Assembly (NCBI GenBank): GCA_903893805.1
Contig: CAITNM010000030.1
Location: forward strand, 62,001-126,000
Origin: an uncultured Alphaproteobacteria bacterium
Lineage (GTDB): Bacteria > Pseudomonadota > Alphaproteobacteria > Paracaedibacterales > CAITNM01
DNA length: 64,000 bases
Direction: 5' to 3'
The translations under genes and the position numbers were made by a program. Of this stretch, positions 47,705 to 58,233 are shown one piece after another (positions within the stretch are counted from its first letter, which is position 1; every line of letters begins with the position of its first letter). A model generated the notes under the pieces. The model worked only from the letters and a program-made list of their open reading frames with translations. It was not told where the DNA came from and made no database searches.

Positions 47705-48463
47705 ATGAATAAGTTTGATTTAATTTTCCTAGGTGTGCTGGTTCTTTCAGCGTTTATGGGTATTGTACGCGGCATCACTAAGGAAATACTGAGTTTACTT
47801 TCATGGGTTGGCGCAGTAGCCATGGCATACCTATTGTTCCCCGTAACCCAGCATTTTGCACGTACTCAAATTTCAAATCCTATGTTGGCAGATGGTGTGA
47901 CCATCTTTGCTATATTTATTATCTTTTTGGTGGTGCTAACTTTAGTGGGTCATTTCTTAACGTCGCGTGTGCGTGCGAGTGCGCTAAGCGGAGTTGATAG
48001 GTCCTTAGGCGTTGCTTATGGATTACTAAGAGGCTGCGCTCTACTTTTCATTTTTGAGTTAGTTATTAGTTGTATGTGGTTACGCCCTGATCATCCTGAA
48101 CTTATAAAACAAAGCAGATTTATAAATTTCATGTACAAAGGTAGTGATACGTTTTATGTGATATTGCCGAGAGAAGCACAAGATTGGATTAGATCATTAC
48201 AGGAAAAGCGCTTGAGTGAGCGTAAGCCTCTCTCAATTGATGATATTAAGCAAGCTGGGCAAATTGTAGCTGAGGTTGGTGTGCATGTTGCACCAGTTGT
48301 TCAGGCTGCAATTGATCGAGCCAGTGAAAAGCAAGTGTCTGCGGAAGATTTGGCAAACTTGAAGCCAAAAGAGCAGAGCGAAAACAAAGTTAATAGAAAA
48401 ACCAATACGAAAAAACAAGACATTGAAATGGATCGACTGTTAGACCAAGCCAATGCGCAGTAA
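47705..48463 (+). CDS. cvpA: CvpA-family membrane protein
   Basis: A 252-residue inner-membrane protein with four N-terminal membrane segments (FDLIFLGVLVLSAFMGIVRG, then SWVGAVAMAYLLF, TIFAIFIIFLVVLTLVG, LLRGCALLFIFELV) and a charged C-terminal half (about 150-252). DLIFLGVLVLSAFMGIVRGITKEILSLLSW (in pieces) is the CvpA signature. The family is linked to colicin V production and envelope homeostasis; the molecular role is unclear. It follows prmC by 15 bases. Confidence 0.9.
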   Translation: MNKFDLIFLGVLVLSAFMGIVRGITKEILSLLSWVGAVAMAYLLFPVTQHFARTQISNPMLADGVTIFAIFIIFLVVLTLVGHFLTSRVRASALSGVDRSLGVAYGLLRGCALLFIFELVISCMWLRPDHPELIKQSRFINFMYKGSDTFYVILPREAQDWIRSLQEKRLSERKPLSIDDIKQAGQIVAEVGVHVAPVVQAAIDRASEKQVSAEDLANLKPKEQSENKVNRKTNTKKQDIEMDRLLDQANAQ

Positions 48464-48473
48464 GGGATACAAA

Positions 48474-49136
48474 ATGCTAAAGAATTTTATTTTATTTGCA
48501 GCAGTTTGCTTTTTAAGCATTTTAAGTGCTGAAACGACACAAAAGCCAGAAAATGCTCATGTGTGTGCTCCTTGTGATGAACCCCTGCCTGGAACAGCGC
48601 TTTGGCATTATATGAAGGGAATTGAAGAGCTTATTGGGGTGCGTACCAATGCTTATCTTGCCAACGAACATTTTAAGCGGGCTGCTGATATGGATTATGC
48701 TCCGGCTATCAAAGCATTAGCAGATAGTTGCTATTCAGGTGATGGGGTGGATGAAGATAAAAATCAAGCTTTGCTGTTGTATCTTCGAGCAGCTGATTTG
48801 GGCGACGGTGCAGCTCAGTTTAATGCCGGGGTTATTTTGTTACGAGGGTATGCTGAAAATAAAAATGCTGCCCTAGCGTATTACTATTTGTGCTTGGCAA
48901 CAATGAATGAAGGACTTGATGAGATGGCACAAGACGCTGCAATTTATCGTGACGAAGCCGGAAAGCTATTAACTTCGGAGCAATTACAGGATATATACCG
49001 TAGGCTTATCAATAACCCAGCAACAAGACCAAATAAAAGTTCTGCTAAGCGCGGCCTGAATCTAGGCTCAGAGTCAGCGGATCAACACCCAGAGAAGCCA
49101 TTGATGCCCTCCAGCGAAAATCAAGAGCAGAGTTGA
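48474..49136 (+). CDS. Exported Sel1-repeat protein
   Basis: A 220-residue protein with signal peptide (MLKNFILFAAVCFLSILSA); the start at 48474 follows AAGGGA. Residues about 60-140 contain two to three Sel1-like repeats (ANEHFKRAADMDYAPAIKALADSCYSGDG and NQALLLYLRAADLGDGAAQFNAGVI, in pieces), helical pairs that bind proteins. Exported Sel1 proteins often help envelope assembly or host interaction. Its last 92 bases overlap the convergent yqgE gene, so its Ser/Pro/Glu-rich tail comes from the antisense of a conserved gene. Confidence 0.85.
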   Translation: MLKNFILFAAVCFLSILSAETTQKPENAHVCAPCDEPLPGTALWHYMKGIEELIGVRTNAYLANEHFKRAADMDYAPAIKALADSCYSGDGVDEDKNQALLLYLRAADLGDGAAQFNAGVILLRGYAENKNAALAYYYLCLATMNEGLDEMAQDAAIYRDEAGKLLTSEQLQDIYRRLINNPATRPNKSSAKRGLNLGSESADQHPEKPLMPSSENQEQS

Positions 49137-49698
49137 ATACAATTTCTTCACTAGGCTCAACTACAATCCAATAGTTGTCTTGAAGCTCTTGTTCTAGCTG
49201 GTTTGCTCCCCAGCCTGTGTATCCCAATGCCAAAAGAAATTTTCGAGGCCCCTGTCCTTGAGCTAGGGTGCGCAAAATATCAAGTGTTGCAGTAATGCAA
49301 AAATGTTCGCCCACTCGAACAGTTGAATCACTATGATAATCAGTTGAGTGCAACACAAAGCCACGACTTACTTCAACGGGTCCTCCTGCTTGCATTTGCA
49401 CTGTACGTGCAGTTGGCAAAGGAGCTATATCAAGTTGCATAAGCAAGTCAGTAAAGGTAAGGGAATTAAGGGGTTTGTTAATCATAAGTCCTATTGCCCC
49501 ATATTCATCATGACCACATACGTAAATTACTGCATGGTCAAACCGGCTATCTGCCATAAATGGCATTGCTACTAATAACTTACCTGTAAGATAGTCATTC
49601 TGCTGAAACTCTTTTTTTGAACCCGAATCTAAAATACGACGCACTTTGTCCTCATAACATTTTATAGAAGCTACATGCTTCTGGAATACTATCATCAT
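49045..49698 (-). CDS. yqgE: YqgE/AlgH family protein (UPF0301)
   Basis: A conserved 217-residue protein of unknown biochemical role, linked in some bacteria to alginate regulation. Recognised by YLTGKLLVAMPFMADSRFDHAVIYVCGHDEYGAIGLMINKPL (in pieces), QAGGPVEVSRGFVLHS, and LLALGYTGWGANQLEQEL. It carries about 35 extra N-terminal residues compared with the usual start near YLTGKLL; a shorter start has no better ribosome site visible. The 3' end overlaps the Sel1 gene by 92 bases. Confidence 0.93.
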   Translation of the reverse strand: MMIVFQKHVASIKCYEDKVRRILDSGSKKEFQQNDYLTGKLLVAMPFMADSRFDHAVIYVCGHDEYGAIGLMINKPLNSLTFTDLLMQLDIAPLPTARTVQMQAGGPVEVSRGFVLHSTDYHSDSTVRVGEHFCITATLDILRTLAQGQGPRKFLLALGYTGWGANQLEQELQDNYWIVVEPSEEIVFNSALDFRWRASMASLGVDPLTLSLDSGRA

Positions 49699-49748
49699 AA
49701 CGCATGAAGTGTTACTATTCGCTTAACGAAAACAAAAATGCTATTTAA

Positions 49749-50861
49749 ATGTATTTAAAAATACAGACGAACGAAGAATTACTTTTGTTTATTAAAGAAA
49801 TAAAGAAAATTCCTTTAACATGGCTTGCTATTGATACTGAATTTCACCGAGAAACCACTTATTTCCCTATTCTTAGCCTTATTCAAATTGCAACAGAGTC
49901 GCAAATTTGGATTATTGATGCTTTAACTTGCACGGATTTAATTCCTCTAAAAGTACTCTTAGAAAATAAAAAAATAAAAAAAATTTTTCATGCAGGCGAC
50001 CAGGATTGGGAAATATTAAAGCAATCAACAGGTGCTATTACATGGCCTTTTATTGATACGCAGATTATGGCAACTTTTGCATCATTAGGGCACAGTAATA
50101 GCCTTGAATCGCTTGTTTTAAAGCTACTTGAAATACCTATTGATAAGTCACAACAAAATACAAATTGGATAAAGCGTCCATTGACCCCTAATCAATTAGA
50201 GTACGCAGCACAAGATGCTTCTTATGTTGCAAAAATTTATCCTATTTTAAATCAAAGACTTATTGAATTAGAGCGTGATGCTTGGGTAACTCAAGAAATG
50301 AAAGCGCATCTAAAGAAATATCAGAGCGATACTTCTTCAAAAGATTGGCTAAAATTATGCTCCACAGGGTGCAAATGGCCGATTCCTTTTTATGCATTAG
50401 AGTTAACAAAGTGGAGAGAAGGATGGGCTAGAAAGCTTGACCTTCCAAAACGTCATGTTATTGCAGACCTTCTGCTTGAGCAAGCATTACGAACCAAAAG
50501 TTTAGGGCATATAAATGAAAGCAATTGCAGAGAAGAAGTGCTTGAAGATTTAAAATTTTTATGGGAAAAGCTTAGTCGTGAATACCGCGAACATAAAAAA
50601 GAACGTCCTATGTTCACTCAAATGGTTAAAGTGCATCACCAAGACTTTACACTTGCACAACGTAAGCTTTTGAAAAAATGGCAATCAAGATCCAAAACTA
50701 TAGCAAAACAACTGGATATACCGCCGCACTGCGTTTTAAATAAACAACAATTGCAATTGATTGTGTGTGGCAAAAAAAGCTTGATTTCTGGATGGAGGAA
50801 AGAATTCTTGATGGAGAAAAATTTTCAGCCGTCTGTCCTTGATTTTACACCCTTTACTTAA
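49749..50861 (+). CDS. rnd: Ribonuclease D
   Basis: A 3'-5' exoribonuclease that trims tRNA precursors. 370 residues: the DEDD exonuclease domain starts with IDTEFHRETTYFP (Exo I, Asp/Glu), FHAGDQDWEIL (Exo II), and YAAQDASYVAKIYP (Exo III), then an HRDC domain (about 205-285). It stands between yqgE (divergent) and accB. Confidence 0.95.
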   Translation: MYLKIQTNEELLLFIKEIKKIPLTWLAIDTEFHRETTYFPILSLIQIATESQIWIIDALTCTDLIPLKVLLENKKIKKIFHAGDQDWEILKQSTGAITWPFIDTQIMATFASLGHSNSLESLVLKLLEIPIDKSQQNTNWIKRPLTPNQLEYAAQDASYVAKIYPILNQRLIELERDAWVTQEMKAHLKKYQSDTSSKDWLKLCSTGCKWPIPFYALELTKWREGWARKLDLPKRHVIADLLLEQALRTKSLGHINESNCREEVLEDLKFLWEKLSREYREHKKERPMFTQMVKVHHQDFTLAQRKLLKKWQSRSKTIAKQLDIPPHCVLNKQQLQLIVCGKKSLISGWRKEFLMEKNFQPSVLDFTPFT

Positions 50862-50929
50862 AAATAGTCTTGCCCGCGCACTAAAACCGCTTTATACCTA
50901 AGTTTATGTTACATTAAAAAAGTTATGGT

Positions 50930-51373
50930 ATGCCTGCGGGAAAACTTGATAAAGAAGCTATTAGAGAACTGGCAGAGATTCTAAAACAAACTGATCTTTC
51001 TGAAATTGAATACGAAGCAAGTGGTGTTAAGATTCGCGTGGCTCGGCAGATTGTCCATGCCTCTATTGCTCCAAGTATGTCAGTACCTGCTATTAGTAGT
51101 AGCGATGCTTCTCAACAGGTTCTAGGTGGGGCTAGCCATCCTGGTGCGGTTAAGTCTCCGATGGTTGGTACTGTTTATTTATCACCAGAGCCAGGTGCTA
51201 TGCCATACGTCAAAATAGGTGATAGTGTAAACGTTGGGCAAAACCTGTTAATTATTGAAGCAATGAAGGTCATGAACCCTATTAAAGCTTCAAAAGCAGG
51301 CACTGTGAAGCAAATTCTTGTGCGTGATTCTGAGCCTGTTGAATTTGGTACCTCCTTGTTGATTATTGAATAA
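50930..51373 (+). CDS. accB: Biotin carboxyl carrier protein of acetyl-CoA carboxylase
   Basis: Carries the biotin that AccC carboxylates, for malonyl-CoA synthesis. 147 residues: an N-terminal helix, an Ala/Ser-rich linker, and the biotinyl domain with EAMKVMNPI, where the lysine is biotinylated. [17 protein letters not shown] is also typical. It ends two bases before accC. Confidence 0.97.
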   Translation: MPAGKLDKEAIRELAEILKQTDLSEIEYEASGVKIRVARQIVHASIAPSMSVPAISSSDASQQVLGGASHPGAVKSPMVGTVYLSPEPGAMPYVKIGDSVNVGQNLLIIEAMKVMNPIKASKAGTVKQILVRDSEPVEFGTSLLIIE

Positions 51374-51375
51374 TA

Positions 51376-52722
51376 ATGAAATTGTTCGAAAAAATTCTCA
51401 TTGCAAATCGTGGAGAGATTGCTCTGCGTATTTTGCGTGCCTGCAAAGAATTAGGTATTAAAACCGTCGCAGTCCATTCTACTGCTGATGAAAGCTGTAA
51501 ACATGTACGATTAGCAGATGAAAGCGTATGTATTGGTCCGCCATCATCCAAAGATAGTTACTTAAAAATGTCTGCAATTATAAGCGCTGCAGAAATTACG
51601 GGAGCTGATGCTATACATCCTGGTTTTGGATTTTTATCTGAAAATGCAACATTTGCTCAGATGATTGAAGAGCACGGAATAACCTTTATTGGTCCGACCC
51701 CGCAGCATATCACCATGATGGGCGATAAGATTACCGCAAAAAAAACAATGATTGAACTTGGTGTTCCTGTTGTTCCGGGAACCGAAGGCGCCGTTACTGT
51801 TGATAACGCAATTGAGTGGGCGAACAAAATTGGCTACCCGGTTATTATTAAAGCAACATCAGGTGGTGGTGGTAAGGGAATGAAAGTTGCTACTTCTGAT
51901 GATGAAGTGGTTAATGCAGTCCGTCTTGCTGGTGTTGAAGCTAAAGCCAATTTTGGAAATGACGAAGTCTATATGGAGCGCTATTTGCGTCACCCTCGTC
52001 ATATTGAGATACAAGTTGTGGGTGATACTCATGGTAATGTCGCAAATCTTGGTGAGCGTGACTGCTCTATTCAACGTCGCCATCAAAAGATATGGGAAGA
52101 AGCACCATCTCCTGCATTAACTTCAGAACAACGAAGCAAGCTTGGTGATATTGTAAACCAAGCTATTAAGAAAATGGGCTATCGCGGCGTTGGTACTCTT
52201 GAATTCCTTTTTGAGGATGGCGAATTCTTTTTTATGGAAATGAATACCCGTATTCAGGTTGAGCACCCTGTAACTGAAATGGTAACAGGAATTGATTTGG
52301 TAAAAGAGCAAATTATGGTTGCTGCAGGTCACCGTTTATCATTTACCCAAAACGATATTAAGATTACAGGGCATGCAATTGAATGCCGTATTAACGCAGA
52401 AGATCCGCAAACGTTTGTGCCTTCTCCTGGAAAAATTACCTCTTATCATACTCCCGGTGGTTTTGGCGTTAGAGTTGATAGCCACATGTATGACGGTTAC
52501 GTTGTTCCTCCTTATTATGACAGCATGATTGCCAAATTAATTGTTCATGGTAAAAACCGTGAAGAGGCTATGCAAAGGGTGAAGCGTAGCTTAGATGAAT
52601 ATGTGATCGATGGGATAAAAACAACAATTCCATTACATCGTATTCTTGTTGATGATCCTGATATGCGTAAAGGCGAGTACGATATTCACTGGTTAGAAAA
52701 GCGATTGAGTAAAGATAATTAA
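51376..52722 (+). CDS. accC: Biotin carboxylase of acetyl-CoA carboxylase
   Basis: The ATP-grasp enzyme (448 residues) that carboxylates biotin on AccB. Markers are [21 protein letters not shown], the glycine loop [43 protein letters not shown] (in pieces), and the C-terminal INAEDP. Coupled to accB; carbonic anhydrase at 31.5 kb supplies its bicarbonate. Confidence 0.98.
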   Translation: MKLFEKILIANRGEIALRILRACKELGIKTVAVHSTADESCKHVRLADESVCIGPPSSKDSYLKMSAIISAAEITGADAIHPGFGFLSENATFAQMIEEHGITFIGPTPQHITMMGDKITAKKTMIELGVPVVPGTEGAVTVDNAIEWANKIGYPVIIKATSGGGGKGMKVATSDDEVVNAVRLAGVEAKANFGNDEVYMERYLRHPRHIEIQVVGDTHGNVANLGERDCSIQRRHQKIWEEAPSPALTSEQRSKLGDIVNQAIKKMGYRGVGTLEFLFEDGEFFFMEMNTRIQVEHPVTEMVTGIDLVKEQIMVAAGHRLSFTQNDIKITGHAIECRINAEDPQTFVPSPGKITSYHTPGGFGVRVDSHMYDGYVVPPYYDSMIAKLIVHGKNREEAMQRVKRSLDEYVIDGIKTTIPLHRILVDDPDMRKGEYDIHWLEKRLSKDN

Positions 52723-52813
52723 TCTTCATTCAAGATTACGAAAAAGCAAAATGCCTTATTAGGTAATTGTTAACTCCCTTATTTCATACTGAAAAAAAAC
52801 AGTAGTTATTCAA

Positions 52814-53668
52814 GTGCGATTTTGGATTGGCATAGGCATAGTAGTCTCCTGCATCTTATTGGGATACCTAATAGGAGGCGGACATTTTATAGTCTTATTC
52901 CAGCCCGCTGAATTTATCATCATTCTCGGCGTTGGTGCCGGTTCATTTATTATTTCCAATTCCAGCAAGACCCTTAGCCAGGTGCGACATGCATTCATGA
53001 TTGCACGTGAAGGTGCTTCTTACACACAAGATGACTATCTTGAGTCTTTATTATTGCAGTTTACAATTTTTAAACTTGCACGTAGTAAAGGCATGCTACC
53101 TTTGGAATCTCACATTGATCATCCGCATGAAAGCCTCATATTTCAAAGCTTTCCTGCGTTCATGAAACATACAGATGCACTTAATTTTTTGTGCGACTAT
53201 TTACGAATAATATCCATGGGATGTGAAAATCCTTTTCTCATTGAAAGTCTTATAGATCAAGAAATTGAAACTCTTGAAGATGAAAATAACCACATGACAT
53301 CAGCTGTGCAAAATCTTGCAGACGCTACTCCTGCACTTGGTATTATTGCTGCTGTTTTAGGCGTTATTCATACAATGGGAGCTATAGATCAACCTCCAGC
53401 ACAGCTTGGAAGATTAATTGGTGGTGCGCTTGTTGGAACCTTTTTAGGCGTGCTCGTTTCGTATGGTTTTCTAGGACCTATTGCACATTCATTGAAGGAA
53501 GCGTACACAGCAAGGCGAGGATTTTTAATGGTGATTCGCGCAGGGTTACTAGCCTATTTAAGTGGTCAAGCTCCTATTATTGCTATAGAGTTCGCTAGAA
53601 AAAATATTGATGCATCATTAAGGCCATCATTCGACGAACTTGAAAAAGCTACTAAAGAATTGAAGTAA
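52814..53668 (+). CDS. motA: Flagellar motor stator protein MotA
   Basis: The proton-channel partner of MotB (284 residues, four membrane segments). It starts with GTG (MRFWIGIGIVVSCILLGYLIGGG), as alphaproteobacterial MotA does, with a large cytoplasmic loop and the segments ATPALGIIAAVLGVIHTMGAI and GRLIGGALVGTFLGVLVSYGFLGPIAHSLKE (in pieces). No clear ribosome site precedes it. Together with motB it forms the stator that turns the flagellum. Confidence 0.95.
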   Translation: MRFWIGIGIVVSCILLGYLIGGGHFIVLFQPAEFIIILGVGAGSFIISNSSKTLSQVRHAFMIAREGASYTQDDYLESLLLQFTIFKLARSKGMLPLESHIDHPHESLIFQSFPAFMKHTDALNFLCDYLRIISMGCENPFLIESLIDQEIETLEDENNHMTSAVQNLADATPALGIIAAVLGVIHTMGAIDQPPAQLGRLIGGALVGTFLGVLVSYGFLGPIAHSLKEAYTARRGFLMVIRAGLLAYLSGQAPIIAIEFARKNIDASLRPSFDELEKATKELK

Positions 53669-53671
53669 GCT

Positions 53672-54811
53672 ATGGTAGATCGACCAATAATCATCCGAAG
53701 GTATAGAAAATCTCATCCACGTCCTCATGGAGGTGTTTGGAAAATTGCATATGCTGATTTTGTTACTGCGATGATGGCATTGTTTCTGCTTATGTGGCTC
53801 ATTAACGTTTCTACAGAGGAAACAAAGAAAGGAATATCAGAATATTTTTCAACAAGTTTGGTCAGTATAAAGTCCTCAAGTGTTGGAACAGGAGTAATTG
53901 AAGGGGAAGTATCAGCAACCAAAAGCGGCAATAGTGATCAAGAAGAAGTAACTGATGCTAACAATATATACAATTCATATAATTCAAACATCCCAACAAA
54001 AGAAGACCAGCATATTACACAAATGCTAATATTTCCCAGTGAATTTGCCGCAAGCAAAACGGGAGATAAAGAGACAGATCACAAAATAACTACAAGTGAA
54101 AGTAATAAACCAAGCGTTGAACACAGCGTAAAACGACAAGATGAAATTTCTGAAAATACTAAAATAGATAACAAACAATATAGTAAGGGCATTAACAAAA
54201 CGTTGGAAAAAGAACAAGAATCAGAAAAAATAGCTGTTAAAAAACTACAACAAAAAGAAGTGCATCAGAAAATTGAAGACAATATTAAAACAGCTTTCAA
54301 TTCTTTACAGGAAGTAGAGAAGTTCAAGCATAACCTTATTATTGAATTAAAAAACGAAGGAATTAGAATTCAAATTGTAGATAGTCCTGATCACGAAATG
54401 TTTAAAAGTGGCAGTCCAATACCTGCTAAATTCACTGAAAAAATCATTAAAGCATTAGGGGGAATCATCACAAAACTTCCTAATAAAATTGAGATTACTG
54501 GCCATACTGACTCACGACCCTATCAGAAAAAAGGGTACGGAAACTGGGAATTGTCCTCTGATAGAGCGCATTCTACACGAAGAATTTTAGAAGAGAGTGG
54601 TGTAAAGAGTAATCTGTTTGTAGAGGTTAATGGTCGTGCTGATAAGGATCCGTTGAATAAAAATAATTCAAAAGCCCCTGAAAACAGGCGTGTAAGCATT
54701 ACCATCTTGTATGCTGAGTCAGAAGAGCAGGAAAAAAAACCTATCGAAAGCGCTTCTGAGACGCAGAATCAGAAGAATAGTAACAATAAGATACCAAAAA
54801 TAATTCTGTAA
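53672..54811 (+). CDS. motB: Flagellar motor stator protein MotB
   Basis: A 379-residue stator protein. HGGVWKIAYADFVTAMMALFLLMWLINV (in pieces) contains the single membrane helix with the proton-binding Asp29. A long charged, Lys/Glu-rich linker follows (about 70-210), longer than in enteric MotB. The C-terminal OmpA-like domain (NKIEITGHTDSRPYQ, ELSSDRAHSTRRILEESG) anchors to peptidoglycan. The last 43 bases overlap the convergent uppP. Confidence 0.95.
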   Translation: MVDRPIIIRRYRKSHPRPHGGVWKIAYADFVTAMMALFLLMWLINVSTEETKKGISEYFSTSLVSIKSSSVGTGVIEGEVSATKSGNSDQEEVTDANNIYNSYNSNIPTKEDQHITQMLIFPSEFAASKTGDKETDHKITTSESNKPSVEHSVKRQDEISENTKIDNKQYSKGINKTLEKEQESEKIAVKKLQQKEVHQKIEDNIKTAFNSLQEVEKFKHNLIIELKNEGIRIQIVDSPDHEMFKSGSPIPAKFTEKIIKALGGIITKLPNKIEITGHTDSRPYQKKGYGNWELSSDRAHSTRRILEESGVKSNLFVEVNGRADKDPLNKNNSKAPENRRVSITILYAESEEQEKKPIESASETQNQKNSNNKIPKIIL

Positions 54812-55560
54812 AAGCCAAAAAAGCTGAAGCTAAATCGACCAAGAAACCATAAGAGAGTTTGAATAGTCAAAATTCCTAAACCTGCTGTGATTCCTATGAG
54901 AATAATCTGTGGTGTTGTAAATAGCATTCCTACACTAGGTGTATCAATAACTACTAAAGCCGAAGCACCCAAAATAGTTGGAATTGCCATCAGAAATGAA
55001 AATCGAGTTGATTCTATTCTGCTAAACCCCAAAAATCTAGCAGCTGTTAGGCACATACCAGAACGACTAGCACCTGGTATAAAGGCAAGACATTGAGAAA
55101 CTCCAATAACAAATCCTCTTTTATATGTCACAAAACGGTCTTTTACAGGGTTAGAGTCGGCTATAATCAGCAGAACCCCAAATACTATGCTTGCAATCCC
55201 CATAATCATAAAGCTCTCAGAAGTTGCGCCGTATATTTTCTTAATAAAAAACCCAACAGCTAAAGCGGGAAGGGATGAAAGCACTAGTATCCATGCTAAG
55301 TCACGATACTGTTTACATGGGTGTTTTTTTAGTCCTTTGACATCATAAACCCAAAGACCAAAAATCATTAAGCATATGTCTTTTGAAAAATAAATAAACA
55401 ACGCAAGTAATGATCCGAAATGCAGCGCAACATGGGTTTCAAGCCCATTAGTGTGAATTCCAAAGAGCTTTTCTAATACAACAAGATGAGCATTTGAGCT
55501 TATCGGTAAGAACTCAGCTATTCCTTGGAAAACACTTAAAAAGATAAAATCATGGGTCAT
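54769..55560 (-). CDS. uppP: Undecaprenyl-diphosphatase UppP (BacA)
   Basis: Recycles undecaprenyl pyrophosphate to the monophosphate for peptidoglycan and O-antigen export; overexpression of the family gives bacitracin resistance. 263 residues with about eight membrane segments; active-site regions are QGIAEFLPISSNAHLVV (Glu and Ser/His) and IPGASRSGMCLTAARFLGFSR (in pieces). The family usually has STAHL or SSAHL, here SSNAHL. Start overlaps the acnA stop by four bases. Confidence 0.95.
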   Translation of the reverse strand: MTHDFIFLSVFQGIAEFLPISSNAHLVVLEKLFGIHTNGLETHVALHFGSLLALFIYFSKDICLMIFGLWVYDVKGLKKHPCKQYRDLAWILVLSSLPALAVGFFIKKIYGATSESFMIMGIASIVFGVLLIIADSNPVKDRFVTYKRGFVIGVSQCLAFIPGASRSGMCLTAARFLGFSRIESTRFSFLMAIPTILGASALVVIDTPSVGMLFTTPQIILIGITAGLGILTIQTLLWFLGRFSFSFFGFYRIIFGILLLLFF

Positions 55561-58172
55561 TGTGCCGCCAACATGTTAAGTACAAAAGGTAAAATACCAC
55601 CATCTAAAAAGTACTGTATTTCATCTTCCGTATCAATCCTAACTAAAACTGGAACTATTTGCTCTGTTGTTCCTTTAAAGATTATTTTTAACATCATTTT
55701 AGGATGAATGTCCGTTGATAGGCCTTGAATAGTTACTTGCTCAGTGCCAGTTAATTTTAGAGTTTTGCGGGTAGTGCCGGGCATGAATTCTAGCGGTAAC
55801 ACGCCCATGCCAACTAAGTTGGACCTGTGGATACGCTCAAAACTTTCAGCAATGACAGCTTTAATACCAAGCAAGAGAGTTCCCTTAGCCGCCCAATCTC
55901 GTGATGAGCCAGTACCATATTCTTTACCGGCAACGATCACAAGTGGGACGTTTGTTTTCATATATGCCATAGCTGCATCATAGATACTTATTTGCTGATT
56001 GCTTCCATCAACTAACCGTGTATACCCACCACTAATGTCTGGAAGCATTTCATTTTGTAAGCGAATATTAGAAAAGGTTCCTCGCACCATTACTTCGTGA
56101 TTGCCGCGTCTAGAGCCATATGAATTGAAGTCTTCTAAAGGGACTGATTTTGATAATAAATACTTTCCTGCAGGACTATTTCCTTTAATGCTACCTGCTG
56201 GTGAAATATGGTCTGTAGTGATGCTGTCACCAAGCAACGCAAGGATTCGTGCATTTTCTATATCTGCAGGCTGATTTACTTTCATTTCAAAATAAGGAGG
56301 ATGCTTTATGTAGGTACTATTATCCCAGGCATAAGTTTTTGACAAAGAGGTTTCTACGGCTTTCCACAAAGAATCACCATCAAATAAAGTCTTATAACGC
56401 AGCGCAAAAATTTCAGGTGTAATCACCTTTTCTATGACGTCTTTAATTTCTTGACTGGTTGGCCAAATATCTTTTAAAAAGACATCTTGTCCATTGGCTC
56501 CTTTCCCAATAGGTTCTTGCGAAAGGTTAATTGCCGTTGTGCCAGCTAAAGCAAAGGCTACAACCAAGGGTGGAGAGGCCAAATAATTTGCTTTAACATG
56601 AGAGTTAATACGACCTTCAAAATTTCTATTTCCTGAAAGAACGCCTGAAACAGTTAAATCATTTGTATCAATAGCGTGTGTAATTGCTGCATCTAAAGGA
56701 CCAGAGTTGCCAATGCACGTTGTGCAACCATAGCCAACAACGTAAAACCCAATACTTTCAAGGTCTTCAAGTAAACCGCTGCGTTCTAAATATTCTGTTA
56801 CCACTTGAGAGCCAGGAGCTAAACTGGTTTTGACCCAAGGCTTAGCTTTCATACCCAGCTGATTGGCTTTTCTTGCAAGAAGCCCAGCTCCAATCATGAC
56901 TGAAGGGTTTGATGTATTAGTGCAGCTGGTGATCGCCGCAATAACCACATCATGATGACTTAAATTAAAATCTTTTCCTTCAAGCGTTACACTGCTCAAT
57001 GAACTAGTAGAAGTAAGAGCTTCTGTTTTTAAGTCTTTTAAAAGGATCTTATCTTGTGGACGTTTTGGACCAGCCATGCTTGGCAAAATAGTCGTTAAAT
57101 CAAGATTAATTGTATCCTTAAATTTTGGCTCTGTTCCGTCATTCCAAAGTCCTTGAGCTTTTGCATAAGCTTCAACCAAAGCCACTTGTTCAGCATTACG
57201 GTTAGTAAGCTTTAGATAGTCAATGGTTTCCGCATCTATTGGGAAAAAACCGCAGGTTGCTCCATACTCAGGTGCCATATTAGCAATGGTTGCACGGTCG
57301 GCTAAAGATAACCATTTTAAACCAGGGCCATAAAATTCCACAAATTTTCCTACTACACCTTTTGTGCGTAGCAAATTGGTGATTGTTAATACCAAATCTG
57401 TGGCTGTAATTCCTTCATTTAAAGCGCCATCTAAGCGCATTCCTACTACTTCGGGAATTAGCATTGTTTGTGGCTGTCCGAGCATTGCTGCTTCAGCTTC
57501 TATGCCGCCAACTCCCCATCCTAATACGCCCAAGCCATTAATCATAGTAGTGTGGCTATCGCTACCAATAACGGTATCGGGGTAGGCTGTAAGTTCTCCA
57601 TTTTCTTCAGAAGTCCAAACTACTTTCGCAAGGTATTCTAAGTTTACTTGATGGCAAATTCCTGTACCTGGAGGAACAACTCTGAAATTCTTAAATGCTT
57701 TCTGTCCCCAACGCAAAAAACGATACCGCTCTATGTTTCGCTGATATTCTAGTTTAACATTTTCCGCAAAGGCAGATTTTGTGCCAAATTGATCAACCAT
57801 TACGGAATGATCAATAACCAAATCCACAGGAATTAAAGGATTAATCTTTTCAATGTCTCCTCCTTTTTTTGCTATAGCATCACGCATAGCTGCCATATCA
57901 ACAACGGCAGGGACGCCGGTAAAATCTTGCATTAATACACGAGATGGAAAAAATGATATTTCTGAAAGAACTGCACCAGGTTTAACAGAACTAATAACAG
58001 CATCTAAATTAGCTTGGGTAACTCTTTTTTCATCAAAATGTCGCAGCAGATTTTCTAACAGAATTTTCAAAGAAAAAGGTAGGGAGCGAACATCGCTCAG
58101 AGTATCAATTGCATAGTAGTAATAATTCTTATTGCCAACCTTCAATATTTTTTTAACAGATGCTAATGACAT
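55557..58172 (-). CDS. acnA: Aconitate hydratase
   Basis: Interconverts citrate and isocitrate in the TCA cycle. 871 residues of the AcnA/IRP type: VDLVIDHSVMVD, GVGGIEAEAAMLGQP, the cluster-binding cysteines in ITSCTNTSNPSV and GYGCTTCIGNSGP, and the swivel domain with GDSITTDHISPAG, FNSYGSRRGNHEVMVRGTF (in pieces) and EYGTGSSRDWAAKG. Length is about that of the family. Confidence 0.97.
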   Translation of the reverse strand: MSLASVKKILKVGNKNYYYYAIDTLSDVRSLPFSLKILLENLLRHFDEKRVTQANLDAVISSVKPGAVLSEISFFPSRVLMQDFTGVPAVVDMAAMRDAIAKKGGDIEKINPLIPVDLVIDHSVMVDQFGTKSAFAENVKLEYQRNIERYRFLRWGQKAFKNFRVVPPGTGICHQVNLEYLAKVVWTSEENGELTAYPDTVIGSDSHTTMINGLGVLGWGVGGIEAEAAMLGQPQTMLIPEVVGMRLDGALNEGITATDLVLTITNLLRTKGVVGKFVEFYGPGLKWLSLADRATIANMAPEYGATCGFFPIDAETIDYLKLTNRNAEQVALVEAYAKAQGLWNDGTEPKFKDTINLDLTTILPSMAGPKRPQDKILLKDLKTEALTSTSSLSSVTLEGKDFNLSHHDVVIAAITSCTNTSNPSVMIGAGLLARKANQLGMKAKPWVKTSLAPGSQVVTEYLERSGLLEDLESIGFYVVGYGCTTCIGNSGPLDAAITHAIDTNDLTVSGVLSGNRNFEGRINSHVKANYLASPPLVVAFALAGTTAINLSQEPIGKGANGQDVFLKDIWPTSQEIKDVIEKVITPEIFALRYKTLFDGDSLWKAVETSLSKTYAWDNSTYIKHPPYFEMKVNQPADIENARILALLGDSITTDHISPAGSIKGNSPAGKYLLSKSVPLEDFNSYGSRRGNHEVMVRGTFSNIRLQNEMLPDISGGYTRLVDGSNQQISIYDAAMAYMKTNVPLVIVAGKEYGTGSSRDWAAKGTLLLGIKAVIAESFERIHRSNLVGMGVLPLEFMPGTTRKTLKLTGTEQVTIQGLSTDIHPKMMLKIIFKGTTEQIVPVLVRIDTEDEIQYFLDGGILPFVLNMLAAQ

Positions 58173-58233
58173 GAAACTAAATTTTTATTAATCATGTATT
58201 AGGCTAGCTTGAGGGCATGTTACAAATCAAGAC

